Shown: positions 9,012 to 17,628, numbered from the stretch's first letter. The stretch: 64,000 bases of DNA from UBA10518 sp022837185 (GCA_034007705.1 JAVEQK010000014.1:12265-76264), one strand, 5' to 3'. Program-made: numbers and translations. The notes: generated by a model not told the origin, from the letters alone.

Positions 9012-10124
9012 ATGAAGAAATATTTGTCGCTCGGCCAGTTCCTGTTTATCCCCTTCCTGCTTCTTGCCGGCCTGTGTTCGGCATCGTCCGGCCAGGTGCT
9101 GGAGAAGATCGAATTCGATGCCTCCACACCCGGCATCGATCTGGTCACCTTCAAAATGAACGGAGCCCATCTGCCCACTTCTTTCGCCCTCAAGGGAGAC
9201 CTGCCCCGGGTGATTTTTGATTTTCCCGACGTCGAACCCTCGAAAAACGTCAAGAATATCATGGCGACCGATGGCCGTTTCATCAAACAGATCAGAACCG
9301 GCATCCACAGCGGAGAGAACCCCAAAACCCGGGTTGTCTTTGATTTGCGGTCCGACGGCGCGGTGGATTTCAAGCAGGACTTCGATGCGGCGACCAACAC
9401 CCTGCGGATAAGCCTGTTCACCGCCGGCTTCGAACCCCCTTCGGCCGGTTCCCTGTCATGGAAGCCGTCTCCAGAGAGCGGGGAAACCCCGGCGGCAGCT
9501 CCGGCCATGACCGCAACGCAGCCTGCCGAAGGAACAGCCGGTCCGGCCCCGGCCGCGGAATCATCCTCAGGGACGGCGGGCATGCCCGGCGAACAGACGG
9601 CACCGGAACCCCCTGGTCAACCTGACGCCCCGGAAACACTCGGTGACCATCTTTTTGCGGCCATCCCTGAATCGGAAACTGAAGATATCCTCCCCGAGGA
9701 AACAACCCGCATTCAGCCATTGGCAGAGATCGGCAACCAGAAAGCTCTTCCCGGCAACGGCGGGCAGCCGACACTGTATTCCATTGAATTTGACCAAACC
9801 TCGGACCGAGGTGAAATGATACTCTTCAAACTCAGCAACTTCAATCCGCCGGTGGTTTTCGGCATTGAAGAAGATATTCCCAGGATAGTCTGCTTTTTCA
9901 AAGATACCGGCGCCGGGGAGGATCTGGTGGAGCTCATTGAATCCAACGGCCGCTTTGTCCGGAACATCCGGGTCGGCAAGTACCGGAATCCCGATAACGT
10001 CAGGGTTGTCCTCGACCTGGTTCCCAACCACAATTACGATCTGCAGCAGGTCTTCTTCAAGGAAGACGATATGTTCATGATCATCATCAATACCGCCGGC
10101 GAGCATGGGGCCGGCAAAAGCTGA
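9012..10124 (+). CDS. AMIN-domain secreted protein
   Basis: A 370-residue exported protein. A signal peptide covers about residues 1-26. Two AMIN-like beta domains (about 28-130 and 255-368) are separated by a low-complexity linker rich in Pro, Ala, Glu and Gly. The two domains share parallel phrases: VTFKMNGAHLPTSFALKGDLPRVIFDF and, later, the matching ILFKLSNFNPPVVFGIEEDIPR pattern, each followed by ATDGRF or ESNGRF and an RVVxDL strand. AMIN domains target periplasmic proteins such as amidases and secretins to peptidoglycan; no catalytic domain is fused here. The ATG at 9012 has ggaagtg upstream and is preferred to the ATG five codons earlier. Confidence 0.82.
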   Translation: MKKYLSLGQFLFIPFLLLAGLCSASSGQVLEKIEFDASTPGIDLVTFKMNGAHLPTSFALKGDLPRVIFDFPDVEPSKNVKNIMATDGRFIKQIRTGIHSGENPKTRVVFDLRSDGAVDFKQDFDAATNTLRISLFTAGFEPPSAGSLSWKPSPESGETPAAAPAMTATQPAEGTAGPAPAAESSSGTAGMPGEQTAPEPPGQPDAPETLGDHLFAAIPESETEDILPEETTRIQPLAEIGNQKALPGNGGQPTLYSIEFDQTSDRGEMILFKLSNFNPPVVFGIEEDIPRIVCFFKDTGAGEDLVELIESNGRFVRNIRVGKYRNPDNVRVVLDLVPNHNYDLQQVFFKEDDMFMIIINTAGEHGAGKS

Positions 10125-10314
10125 TCCCCGCGGCCCTGATGCATTGTAAAGTTGGCAGTCGGCAGTCGGCAGTTGGCAGTTTGGCGATTGAGGCCTGGCG
10201 GCTTTTCGGTATTTCAGGACCCCTCCTCCACCCCAACGGGGCGCCTACCCGGAGTCTCGCTTCGTTCGCCTACATCCCCAGGAGAAGGGTGTTTGAAAGT
10301 TGGCAGTCGGCAGT

Positions 10315-10414
10315 NNNNNNNNNNNNNNNNNNNNNNNNNNNNNNNNNNNNNNNNNNNNNNNNNNNNNNNNNNNNNNNNNNNNNNNNNNNNNNNNNNNNNN
10401 NNNNNNNNNNNNNN
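10315..10414. other. Assembly gap (100 N)
   Basis: A run of exactly 100 undetermined bases, the usual placeholder for a gap of unknown size. The sequence on its left (10242-10314) recurs almost exactly on its right (10415-10484), so the gap is probably collapsed or misjoined repeat. Confidence 0.98.
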
Positions 10415-10745
10415 CCTACCCGGAGTCTCGCTTCGTTCGCCTACATCCCCAGGAGAAGGGTGTTTGAAAGTTGGCAGTCGGCAGTTGGCAGTCGGCAGTC
10501 GGCAGTCGGCAGTTTAGGGATTGAAGCCTGGCGGCTTTTGGGTGTTTCAGTTTCGTTGGGCTGAGCTTGCGAAGCCCAACGTAACCGTAGAGAATTGTTG
10601 GGGTGTTCTCAGGGTCAACCCAATCTCGGCCCTTTCGATCGCGATCCCGATTTCGATTTCGATCAGCGACAACAAACCAACAGCGAAGCTGCAAACTCCC
10701 AACTGCCGACTGCCGACTCCCAACTGCCGACTCACGGCGAAGTTT

Positions 10746-10823
10746 CGTAGGTTGGGCTGAGCTTGCGAAGCCCAACGCAACCGATTGGAATTGTTGAGGT
10801 TCTCTGGTTCACCCCAACCTACG
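10746..10823. repeat. REP-like palindromic element with alternative hairpins
   Basis: An outer perfect 11-bp inverted repeat, CGTAGGTTGGG at 10746-10756 and CCCAACCTACG at 10813-10823, encloses an inner perfect 8-bp hairpin, GTTGGGCT at 10751-10758 and AGCCCAAC at 10769-10776. The two pairings are mutually exclusive. A second full copy is at about 10966-11042, and the inner hairpin alone recurs at about 10556-10581. Such elements are usually non-coding and mobilised in trans. Confidence 0.7.
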
Positions 10824-11202
10824 ACTCTTTCGATCGCGATCCCGATTTCGATTGGAACTTGCTGCGCTGAGCGCAATGAGGAAAGGGACGAACCGGATAG
10901 GGCTCTTCATTCAATCAACAGCGAAGCTGCAAACTCCCAACTGCCGTATCACGGCGCAGTTTCGCAGGTTGGGCTGAGCTCGCGAAGACCAACGCAACCG
11001 ATTGGAATTGTTGGGGTTCTCTGGTTCACCCCAACCTACGACCCTTTCGATCCCGATTTCGATTTCAATCAGCGCCAATAAACCGACAGCGAAGCTGCAA
11101 ACTCCCAACTGCCGACTGCTGACTGCCGACTGCAAACTCCCAACTGCCAACTGCCGACTGCCGACTGCCGACTCCAAACTGCAATCTCCCCCCGCCGGGC
11201 GC

Positions 11203-11238
11203 AAAAAAAACCGGACCGCACAGATTGTACGGTCCGGT
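11203..11238 (-). terminator. Rho-independent terminator of the MerR/NrfD operon
   Basis: Read on the minus strand, the 9-bp stem ACCGGACCG/CGGTCCGGT (11210-11218 and 11230-11238) is followed by eight T. It lies 30 bp downstream of the MerR stop codon, where the minus-strand transcript should end. Confidence 0.9.
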
Positions 11239-11267
11239 CAGGATCAACCGCAACTGATCAGAATCAA

Positions 11268-11636
11268 TCAGGCGACGTTCCAGTCGACCCTTTTGAGCCG
11301 CTGGGGCTTTATCTCCTCAACCTTCCGGGGAACGAGGCCGTTCGACATGAACGCCGTGCATTCCTTGCGCTTCTCAAAGGGGCAGTCGGCTATGTTCCAG
11401 CACGGAGTATACTGCAGCAGTTTTTTGATCGCTGCTATTGATATCCCCTGCTCATGAATCATCTTGCGGAGACACTCGATCCATTTTACGTCATTCATCG
11501 TGTAGTAGCGCCACTTACCTTTGCGCATGGGCCTGATCAGTCTCTCCTGTTCATAAATCCGGAGGGTCCTTGGATGCACTTCGAGCATCTGTGCGGCTAC
11601 GCCTATGGTGAAGATTGCTTTTTTTTCGTTAACCAT
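11268..11636 (-). CDS. MerR-family transcriptional regulator with C-x5-C-x7-C motif
   Basis: A 122-residue DNA-binding protein. The winged helix covers residues 8-75 and contains the signature HPRTLRIYEQERLI. C-terminal to it is CWNIADCPFEKRKEC (cysteines 79, 85 and 93), spaced exactly as in the second MerR protein of this window, suggesting a metal or redox site. HspR-type MerR proteins look most similar in the helix region. It is the last gene of the NrfD operon, 85 bp after the NrfD stop, and is followed by a strong terminator. The ligand is unknown. Confidence 0.88.
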   Translation of the reverse strand: MVNEKKAIFTIGVAAQMLEVHPRTLRIYEQERLIRPMRKGKWRYYTMNDVKWIECLRKMIHEQGISIAAIKKLLQYTPCWNIADCPFEKRKECTAFMSNGLVPRKVEEIKPQRLKRVDWNVA

Positions 11637-11721
11637 CCCGAACCTCTCTTGTCTAGGGTCGCGGGAGGAGCGGAACTCCGAACTCCTCCCGCCTGAATTC
11701 TCCAGCCGGCAGCTCCTGCCT

Positions 11722-12906
11722 TTAGTGGTCCCCGTTCAGCGCGTAGGCTTTGCCGAAGAAACGCTCGCCAAGCAGGAATGCCGTGCCGACGATGCCGACG
11801 CCTGCCATCACCAGGAGTATCTCCGCCAGGGAAGGAGTATAGCTCAGGGTGGCGGGAGCATTGAACGTATCGGGATAGACCGGGATAATCTGCCCGGCAA
11901 CCACCGTGTTGTAGGTCCTGAAGAACAGGCCGACGATGGTCATCAGTGCCGCCGCCGACATTGCCGCTACGCTGTTCAGCCTGGTTACGACCAGGAGAAG
12001 CAGGGGGATCGCCAGGCCGATGGTAATTTCAAATACCCAGAAGCTGTTTGCCAGGGGACCGCTCATCATGGCTTCAGCGGCCAGACGCCCGCCTTCCATG
12101 CCGCCGACGAAGTAGGAGATCATCCTCCAGGCGGTGGCCACGGTGATAAGCACCAGCATCAGCATCAACACCTTGCCGGCGGAGCGCACCCCTTCAAGGG
12201 TGTCGGCATCCATGGAGCGCCGGCGGATGACATAGGCATAATGGGTAAACATGATGGCTGCCGCCGCGCCGCACAGGAAGGCGTTGCCGAGGAAGAAGAT
12301 CGGCAACTGCGAGCCGTACCAGAAGGGGCGGCCGGACAGGGTGGCAAAAACGGCGCCGAGGTTGGTATTGGCGGCGACTTCCGCCAGCGCGCCCATGACG
12401 CCAAGGGCGATCGCCAGCTTAAACTGCTTGGTCAGGATCAGATAAAACTCGACCAGCATCATACCCACCGCGAGCCCGTAGAGCGTGCCCATCCACCAGA
12501 TATTCGAAGTGGGGTTGGGGGAGATCACGTTGTAGATCGCCATCCGCCAGGGGCTTTCCAATTCCAGACCGATGATGGCGAACCCTGCAATGATCGTTAT
12601 CAGGGAAAGCCATACCATCCTGTTGGCCAGCGGTGCCATCTTGTTGCCGCCGAAGACGTGGCTGATGGCGGCCAGCAGGCAGAGACCCGTCGATATAATG
12701 GCGAAGAAGGCGTAGCTTGAAATAAGGATGCCCCAGGGCACTTCCCGGGTATTGTTATAGATCGCGTGATGTCCGGCATAAAAGCCGTAAAGCCCGGCAC
12801 CGATGCCGATCAGTGCCATCAGGGCGAATACCGCGGTCAGTGTCTTGGTACCCGAGGTCGATACTTCGGGTTCGGCAGTGGCTGTGATAGAAAATACATT
12901 TGCCAT
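11722..12906 (-). CDS. NrfD/PsrC/DsrP-type quinol-interacting membrane protein (paralogue 1)
   Basis: A 394-residue integral membrane protein with about ten hydrophobic segments. It belongs to the NrfD/PsrC superfamily, whose members pass electrons between menaquinol and a periplasmic Fe-S partner. The family signature NPTSNIWWMGTLYG occurs near residue 150 and REVPWG near 57. It shares a perfectly identical run of more than 20 residues around that signature with the paralogue at 18574-19767. The ATG at 12906 follows an excellent aggagg site. Likely partners are the Fe-S protein at 14785-15546 and the hexaheme cytochrome. The set resembles NrfC/NrfD, DsrO/DsrP or Geobacter CbcSTU modules; which substrate it serves is not visible. 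Confidence 0.9.
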   Translation of the reverse strand: MANVFSITATAEPEVSTSGTKTLTAVFALMALIGIGAGLYGFYAGHHAIYNNTREVPWGILISSYAFFAIISTGLCLLAAISHVFGGNKMAPLANRMVWLSLITIIAGFAIIGLELESPWRMAIYNVISPNPTSNIWWMGTLYGLAVGMMLVEFYLILTKQFKLAIALGVMGALAEVAANTNLGAVFATLSGRPFWYGSQLPIFFLGNAFLCGAAAAIMFTHYAYVIRRRSMDADTLEGVRSAGKVLMLMLVLITVATAWRMISYFVGGMEGGRLAAEAMMSGPLANSFWVFEITIGLAIPLLLLVVTRLNSVAAMSAAALMTIVGLFFRTYNTVVAGQIIPVYPDTFNAPATLSYTPSLAEILLVMAGVGIVGTAFLLGERFFGKAYALNGDH

Positions 12907-12973
12907 CTCATCTCCTCCTTTTCCTTGAATCTGTTGCATTTTTCCTAAATGATAAATTGCTGGGCAAATCGGG

Positions 12974-13207
12974 TTAACAGCTTGCCGGCTCGACCATCTT
13001 CTCCCTGTACTCGCCGCGGGACAACGACCAGAGGCCGTACAGGACGGCTATCACTGAGAAAGGTCCCGTGACCAGGAACAGCAGGAAGGAAAGGCAGAGC
13101 CAGAAAGGTTCGTTCAATCGCGCGGCAAAGGCCGACAGGCGGTGAAACAATGAGGGACGGCTTTCGCTCTTGGTGTGACTTGTGGTCAGTTGGTGTATCG
13201 CGCTCAT
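12974..13207 (-). CDS. Small membrane protein preceding NrfD paralogue 1
   Basis: A 77-residue protein with one or two hydrophobic segments (about residues 35-67), an amphipathic start and a charged RGEYREK tail. The ATG at 13207 has a perfect aaggaggag site. It is the first gene after the sigma-54 promoter at 13265-13280 and lies 67 bp before NrfD. I recognise no family. The second NrfD locus has an equivalent small membrane protein in the same position, so this is probably an accessory subunit of the complex. Confidence 0.72.
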   Translation of the reverse strand: MSAIHQLTTSHTKSESRPSLFHRLSAFAARLNEPFWLCLSFLLFLVTGPFSVIAVLYGLWSLSRGEYREKMVEPASC

Positions 13208-13264
13208 TGTCTCCTCCTTTGTCATCCTTGCTGGGGCAGCTTCGCTTTTCTTTACCCTTTGATA

Positions 13265-13280
13265 GGCAAAGGACGTGCCA
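13265..13280 (-). promoter_or_regulatory. Sigma-54 (RpoN) promoter for the small membrane protein-NrfD-MerR operon
   Basis: On the minus strand the bases read TGGCACGTCCTTTGCC, with GG and GC separated by exactly 10 nt, matching the -24/-12 consensus TGGCACG-N4-TTGC. The start of transcription would be near 13254, leaving a leader of about 47 nt before the ATG at 13207. A sigma-54 activator gene lies 2.5 kb away. Confidence 0.85.
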
Positions 13281-13965
13281 GAAGAGGGGGACGGCGGACA
13301 ATAATTTATTCACTCAGCGCAAATCCCCAACATTGCGTATAAATATTATGTACCAGAATCCATGTGCAAGTTTTTCCGGCAACCATCATTGTCAAATTAA
13401 TTGCCAACTGGACGCAAAATTTGCCCACAAGGCAAGTTAACGATGAAGCAAAATGCGCCCAAACTAAACATCCGCTTTCCATAGGACTGCCGATAGCGAC
13501 TTATAACTATAACTTTCTGATATAATTTATATATTTTTACAAGAAAGCCCGACGCACTTTCCCTCCCCGGCGCGAGACGCCCCGGACACGGCCGGAACGC
13601 GCCCTGAAATAGGCTTAATTAATATACCGTAATTTCAAATAGTTATTTTACAAGAAAACAAATATGACGCAGAATTCGCCCAACAAGGGCACAAAATGGG
13701 ACCCCGAGCGGGCAAGCCTGGAGGAGGATATCTCAGGAGAGGATTGACAAACTCAGGCGGAAAGCAAAGAGAGGAGGACGGACCGGAAAGGTGGACGGGC
13801 GAAAAATGAGACGGGAGAAGGGAACGAATGCGTATGGGAATATTGACAGTAGCAGTGTCACAGTTACGCAGGTGCTCTTATATATATGCATATCCTTTTT
13901 TCCTGTCAACTGGAAGTTTCAGGAAGGGATCCGGGAAGGGGGAAAAAAGGTGCGGAGGCAGAGGG
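13281..13965. other. AT-rich intergenic region upstream of the NrfD operon
   Basis: About 800 bp between 13207 and 14078 without a credible gene; short frames here lack ribosome sites and known motifs. It is far richer in A and T than its surroundings, especially 13480-13660. It holds three copies of the GRNGCARAAT motif described separately. The last part, 13700-13960, is purine-rich (repeated gaggagga and gggaaaa tracts) with no assigned function. Confidence 0.6.
13411..13683 (+). promoter_or_regulatory. Cluster A of the GRNGCARAAT-NN-GCCCA motif (three sites)
   Basis: Three 18-bp sites in the same orientation: 13411-13428 (GACGCAAAATTTGCCCAC), 13445-13462 (GAAGCAAAATGCGCCCAA) and 13666-13683 (GACGCAGAATTCGCCCAA). 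The first two are 34 bp apart and begin about 130 bp upstream of the sigma-54 promoter at 13265-13280, a normal distance for enhancer sites. Four more copies are at 20363-20430. The motif is directly visible; its role as an activator site is inferred. Confidence 0.65.
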
Positions 13966-14008
13966 AAAAAAAGGTCTCCGGCCGGTGGTGGAAATACGAC
14001 CGGAGACC
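13966..14008 (-). terminator. Rho-independent terminator after the hexaheme cytochrome gene
   Basis: On the minus strand a 9-bp stem (CCGGAGACC-type arms at 13973-13981 and 14000-14008) is followed by seven T at 13966-13972. It lies about 70 bp beyond the cytochrome stop and separates the Fe-S/cytochrome transcript from the downstream NrfD operon. Confidence 0.85.
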
Positions 14009-14077
14009 ATGATTATAAAAGGACAATTCTCCTCAGTCAAAAAAATGTGCCTGCCGGAAGGCGAAAATTGCATACCC

Positions 14078-14764
14078 TCAATGATGTTCGCCGTCCTGCT
14101 CTCCACCTCCGCCGAACTGCCTGTCGAAACCGAGAACCCCGATATGACATGTGGTGCATCGCGTATCGGAGGCAAAGGCCTGGTCGCCGTCATGGCAGGC
14201 ACCGCAATATTCGCCCCGGTACAGGGCCTCCATGATGAATGCATCCTCGTTCTGTTCGGCGGCGCCGATGTGCATCGCGAACAGATTGCTGTGGCAGTCG
14301 CTGCAGCCGTATCCCAGGGAGTCAACATGCATGGTGTGATCGAAAATGACGGCCTTGAGCGGCCGGGTGAAAACGATCTGCCCCGGAGGGGTGTGGCAGG
14401 CGGCGCAATTCTTGTCGGCGTTGGCGTCAAAAGCCGTGTCGCCGTCATGGCAGGCTCCGCAATACTTGCCCTCGGCAAACCCCTGCATGGTAAAGTCATC
14501 CATCGCCTCGGCGGCGCCGGCCTCCATCTCGAATAAGTCGTCGTGGCAGGCGTCGCACTCGAAGCCCGAGTCCATTGTATGCACCTTATGGCTGAACGGA
14601 ACCCTGGGAACCGGCTTGTTCCATATGATCAATTCGGCGGGGCCGTACAAATCCTCATCATAGTCCGCCTCTGCAGCGTTTTCAGCCATGCCGGACACTG
14701 AGAGCAGCATCCCCGCACAGGCGGCCAGCCCGAAGCCATACACAATTTTTTTGCTCAGTTTCAT
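14078..14764 (-). CDS. Periplasmic hexaheme c-type cytochrome with two c7-like triheme domains
   Basis: A 228-residue exported cytochrome with a signal peptide (about residues 1-28) and six CXXCH motifs: CDACH, CGACH, CAACH, CSDCH, CGACH and CTTCH. They fall into two similar triheme units. Each unit begins with an F-x-H-x-x-H histidine pair (PFSHKVH and IFDHTMH), a likely source of distal heme ligands, and repeats the D-LFEM/N-LFAM then KYCGACHDGD/EYCGACHDGD pattern. This fits c7-type triheme domains. The ATG at 14764 is 20 bp after the Fe-S gene. It probably exchanges electrons with the Fe-S protein and NrfD; the C-terminus is Gly/His rich. Confidence 0.88.
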   Translation of the reverse strand: MKLSKKIVYGFGLAACAGMLLSVSGMAENAAEADYDEDLYGPAELIIWNKPVPRVPFSHKVHTMDSGFECDACHDDLFEMEAGAAEAMDDFTMQGFAEGKYCGACHDGDTAFDANADKNCAACHTPPGQIVFTRPLKAVIFDHTMHVDSLGYGCSDCHSNLFAMHIGAAEQNEDAFIMEALYRGEYCGACHDGDQAFASDTRCTTCHIGVLGFDRQFGGGGEQDGEHH

Positions 14765-14784
14765 ATCGCCACCTCTCAAAGGGA

Positions 14785-15546
14785 TTAGTCGTTCATGTAA
14801 AACACATTGGGCAGGGCGCCTGTTTCGGGCCGCAGAACCCAGACGATCTTGTCCGGCTTGTGGATCAGCTTGTAGACCCTGCTGCCCGTATCGCTCAGAT
14901 CGCCGAAAACCCTTACATCGGCGGGACATGCCTCCACGCAGGCCGTATCCTTCATGCCCTTTGAAAGGCGGGTGTCGAAGCAGAAATTGCATTTGTCAAC
15001 CGCCCGCGTCTCCTCATTAAAGTAGCGGGCGTTATACGGACAGGCGGTCATGCAGGTCTTGCAGCCGATGCATTTCTTGTTTTCCATCATGACAATGCCG
15101 GTGACCTTGTCCTTATATGTAGCCTTGGTCGGGCAGACGCGGACGCAGGGCGGCCGGTTGCATTGATTGCAGAGGACCGGCATGAAAATGGTTTCGGTCT
15201 GATCCGGGCCGATGGCCCGCTGGATCTCAAGAATTTTGGTCCGATACCCGTACGAGGGCACGTGATTGGTCGCCACACACGCTTCCATGCACCGTTCGCA
15301 GTCGATGCAGTAATTCTGGCGGATGACCATGGAATAATGCGGGCTGTACGGGAATTTCTTCGCCTGCGTTTCCGGCATGGTGCCCAACGCGCCCTGAACG
15401 TTTTTCGCGGAGGTCAGCGAAAGAATGGATCCCCCGAGAAACACGCCGGTAATAGCCAGTCCTGCCTTGAGGAACAGTCTCCGCTGGGCGGAGGGAACCG
15501 TCTCGACTCCCTCGTTCCGCAGCTTTTCCAGATCCTGAATATTCAT
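14785..15546 (-). CDS. Tat-exported 4x[4Fe-4S] electron transfer protein (NrfC/DsrO/PsrB type)
   Basis: A 253-residue ferredoxin-like subunit. A twin-arginine motif, RRLFLKAG, at residues 22-29 precedes a hydrophobic stretch, so it should be exported folded. Sixteen cysteines form four cluster motifs: CIDCERCMEAC, CNQCNRPPCVRVC, CIGCKTCMTAC and CNFC followed by CVEAC. This is the standard partner of NrfD-type membrane proteins. It is the first gene of a two-gene operon with the hexaheme cytochrome; a gggagag site precedes the ATG. I saw no sigma-54 promoter in the 257 bp upstream, so its control may differ from that of the NrfD operon. Confidence 0.9.
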   Translation of the reverse strand: MNIQDLEKLRNEGVETVPSAQRRLFLKAGLAITGVFLGGSILSLTSAKNVQGALGTMPETQAKKFPYSPHYSMVIRQNYCIDCERCMEACVATNHVPSYGYRTKILEIQRAIGPDQTETIFMPVLCNQCNRPPCVRVCPTKATYKDKVTGIVMMENKKCIGCKTCMTACPYNARYFNEETRAVDKCNFCFDTRLSKGMKDTACVEACPADVRVFGDLSDTGSRVYKLIHKPDKIVWVLRPETGALPNVFYMND

Positions 15547-15803
15547 TACACTCTCCCTAAATCTTGGTAAGATATATATGTATGCGGGTATGAAGCAAGA
15601 TACGGAAAATCAGTTGAATGGCCATTCATTCATACTGAGCGATGAAAAGTACATTATAAAATGACGAAATGCAAGAAAATGGAAGAAATTTTCCCCGATC
15701 GGACATTTTCTGAACGAATCGATCGCCAGGTTCCCATATACAATGCACACAACCGTGGTTATTAATATAAGTTAACATTCCTATTTACACAAGTACGTTT
15801 ACG

Positions 15804-17522
15804 ATGAATCAGGATGAATCAACTGCCGGCCCTCTCATTTCAGCAGCAATAATCAGGCTGGACGACAAAAGGCGCATCGACTCCGTCAACAAAGAGGCTG
15901 AAGCCCTGCTGGGCATGGCCGCCGCGGAATTGTCGGGCAGGCGGATCGAGACGATTATCAACAGCCCCTCCGGCCCCGCCGGTCTGCCTGCCCTTCTTGA
16001 CATGGTCCGCACCGGCGGCATCGTCAGAAATTTCCCCGTCCGCATCGGCTCCCGGGCGGAGGAGTTCTCCGGCCCCCGGCTGGCAACCATTCTCCCCCTC
16101 CCCGCCGGCAGCAGCCTGCCAGCCGGCGTCCTCCTGCTCATCGAGGAGTCGCCGGCCGAACCCCCCTGCCGGGATATCCTCGACTCCGTTGCCGACGGGA
16201 TCTTCACGGTGAACCGCGAATGGACCATCACCTCGTTTAACCGGGCGGCGGAAAGGATCACCGGCTGGCCGGCCGCCGAGGCGATCGGCAAATCGTGCAG
16301 CGAGGTGTTTCATTCCAGCATCTGCGGGAAAAACTGTTTGGTTGCCGAGAGCCTGTACGGCGGCAGGCCGGTTGCCAACCGATCGATCACCATCCGAAAC
16401 ATCGACGGGGAAAGCATCCCGGTCAGCATCAGCGCATCTCCCCTGACGGACGAGGAAGGCATCATCACCGGCGGGGTGGAAATCTTCCGCGACCTGAGTT
16501 TTCTCGCTTCCGCGCCCAAACTGGCGGCACGAAGGCACAACCTTGACGGGATCGTTTCCAAAAGCGCGGCCATGCAGCGGCTGTTCGCCATCCTGCCGGA
16601 TATCGCCGCCAGCCCCAGCACCGTGCTCATCTGCGGAGAAAGCGGCACCGGTAAGGAGCTTGCCGCCAGAGCCCTCCACAACCTGAGCGACCGCCGGGAC
16701 ATGCCTTTTGTCGCCCTCAATTGCGGAGCCCTGCCGGAGACCCTCCTCGAATCCGAACTCTTTGGCTACAAGGCCGGAGCCTTTACCGATGCGCGGCGGG
16801 ACAAGGAAGGCAGGTTCGCCGCGGCGGAGGGCGGGACCCTCTTCCTCGATGAAATAGGCGACATTCCCCACGGTCTCCAGGTGAAGCTGCTGCGCGTTCT
16901 CCAGGAAAAAGTGTATGAACCGCTCGGCGCCAACGTCCCTGTCAACTCCGATGTCAGGATCATCACCGCGACAAACAGGGACCTGGCGCAACTGGTTCGC
17001 AAGGGTATGTTCCGGGATGACCTTTTCTACCGGCTCAACGTCGTCAGGATTCAACTGCCGCCACTGCGGGAGCGCAAAGAGGACATCCCCCTGCTGATCG
17101 ACGAATTCATCCGGGAGTTCAGCGGCAGGATGGCAAAGGATATCGTCGGCATTGCCAGTCAGGCCCTCGACATCCTCAGGCAGTATGATTTTCCCGGCAA
17201 TATCCGCGAATTGAAAAACATCATCGAATACGCCTTCATCCTCTGCGATGGAGGGTATATCCTTCCCGAACATCTGCCCGAGCCCTTCAACGGGGCAACA
17301 GCGGCCCCGGAGCCGCCCCTTTCCGTCGAAACGGACAAGCCCCGGACCCTGGAGGAGATCGAGCGGCAGGCCATCCGTATCGCCCTGGAAAGAAACCGCT
17401 GGAAGAAAAATGCGACCTGCGAGGAACTCGGCATATCCAAGGATACCCTGCGCCGGAAGCTTGTCCGGTACAATCTTGAGCCCCCCGGAACATTGGCGGC
17501 CGACGAATTCGAATCCGATTGA
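15804..17522 (+). CDS. Sigma-54-dependent activator with two PAS domains (NtrC family)
   Basis: A 572-residue transcription activator. PAS-like regions cover about residues 10-110 and 120-235; the second contains ICGKNC (cysteines near 174 and 178), a pattern often tied to redox or metal sensing. The AAA+ domain has Walker A GESGTGKE near 278, the sigma-54 contact loop GAFTDA near 325 (consensus GAFTGA), and Walker B LFLDEIGD near 346. A Fis-type helix-turn-helix, CEELGISKDTLRRKL, ends the protein. It has no receiver domain, so it should sense a signal directly. It is divergent from the Fe-S/cytochrome operon, and two sigma-54-type promoters lie within 5 kb. Confidence 0.93.
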   Translation: MNQDESTAGPLISAAIIRLDDKRRIDSVNKEAEALLGMAAAELSGRRIETIINSPSGPAGLPALLDMVRTGGIVRNFPVRIGSRAEEFSGPRLATILPLPAGSSLPAGVLLLIEESPAEPPCRDILDSVADGIFTVNREWTITSFNRAAERITGWPAAEAIGKSCSEVFHSSICGKNCLVAESLYGGRPVANRSITIRNIDGESIPVSISASPLTDEEGIITGGVEIFRDLSFLASAPKLAARRHNLDGIVSKSAAMQRLFAILPDIAASPSTVLICGESGTGKELAARALHNLSDRRDMPFVALNCGALPETLLESELFGYKAGAFTDARRDKEGRFAAAEGGTLFLDEIGDIPHGLQVKLLRVLQEKVYEPLGANVPVNSDVRIITATNRDLAQLVRKGMFRDDLFYRLNVVRIQLPPLRERKEDIPLLIDEFIREFSGRMAKDIVGIASQALDILRQYDFPGNIRELKNIIEYAFILCDGGYILPEHLPEPFNGATAAPEPPLSVETDKPRTLEEIERQAIRIALERNRWKKNATCEELGISKDTLRRKLVRYNLEPPGTLAADEFESD

Positions 17523-17528
17523 GGGGGG

Positions 17529-17628
17529 NNNNNNNNNNNNNNNNNNNNNNNNNNNNNNNNNNNNNNNNNNNNNNNNNNNNNNNNNNNNNNNNNNNNNNNN
17601 NNNNNNNNNNNNNNNNNNNNNNNNNNNN
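17529..17628. other. Assembly gap (100 N)
   Basis: A second run of 100 undetermined bases, directly after the activator stop codon and directly before GGCAGTC repeats, so the gap again falls in the composite repeat. Confidence 0.98.

Larger units (their letters stand above)
10125..11202. repeat. Composite repeat region: GGCAGTC tracts, hairpin modules and GATTTC arrays
   Basis: No credible gene. The stretch is built from several repeated modules. One is tracts of a 7-mer of the form ggcagtc/ggcagtt (10148-10178, 10299-10314, 10471-10515) and their reverse complement (for example 10690-10735 and 11100-11185). Another is three units of roughly 200 bp at about 10540-10735, 10740-10950 and 10960-11190; each has a GTTGGG...CCCAAC hairpin, a GATCCCGATTTCGAT array and an acagcgaagctgcaaactc block. 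A phrase reading gcctggcggcttt occurs at about 10194 and 10528. A scaffold gap interrupts the region. An inverted copy of part of it occurs at 17629-17782. Confidence 0.85.

Noticed and set aside
10139..10564. Frames running through the 100-N gap
   Set aside because: They are built from repeat sequence and undetermined bases and have no ribosome site.
10139..11202. GGCAGTC tracts as a CRISPR array
   Set aside because: The 7-bp units are directly adjacent without unique spacers, and no cas gene is present.
11605..12720. Plus-strand frame opposite NrfD paralogue 1, rich in His and Gln
   Set aside because: Antisense of hydrophobic transmembrane codons gives a His/Gln/Asp-rich pseudo-protein; not a gene.
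15547..15803. Sigma-54 promoter for the Fe-S/cytochrome operon
   Set aside because: I found no GG-N10-GC pair with acceptable context on the minus strand and no copy of the GCARAAT motif in this gap.
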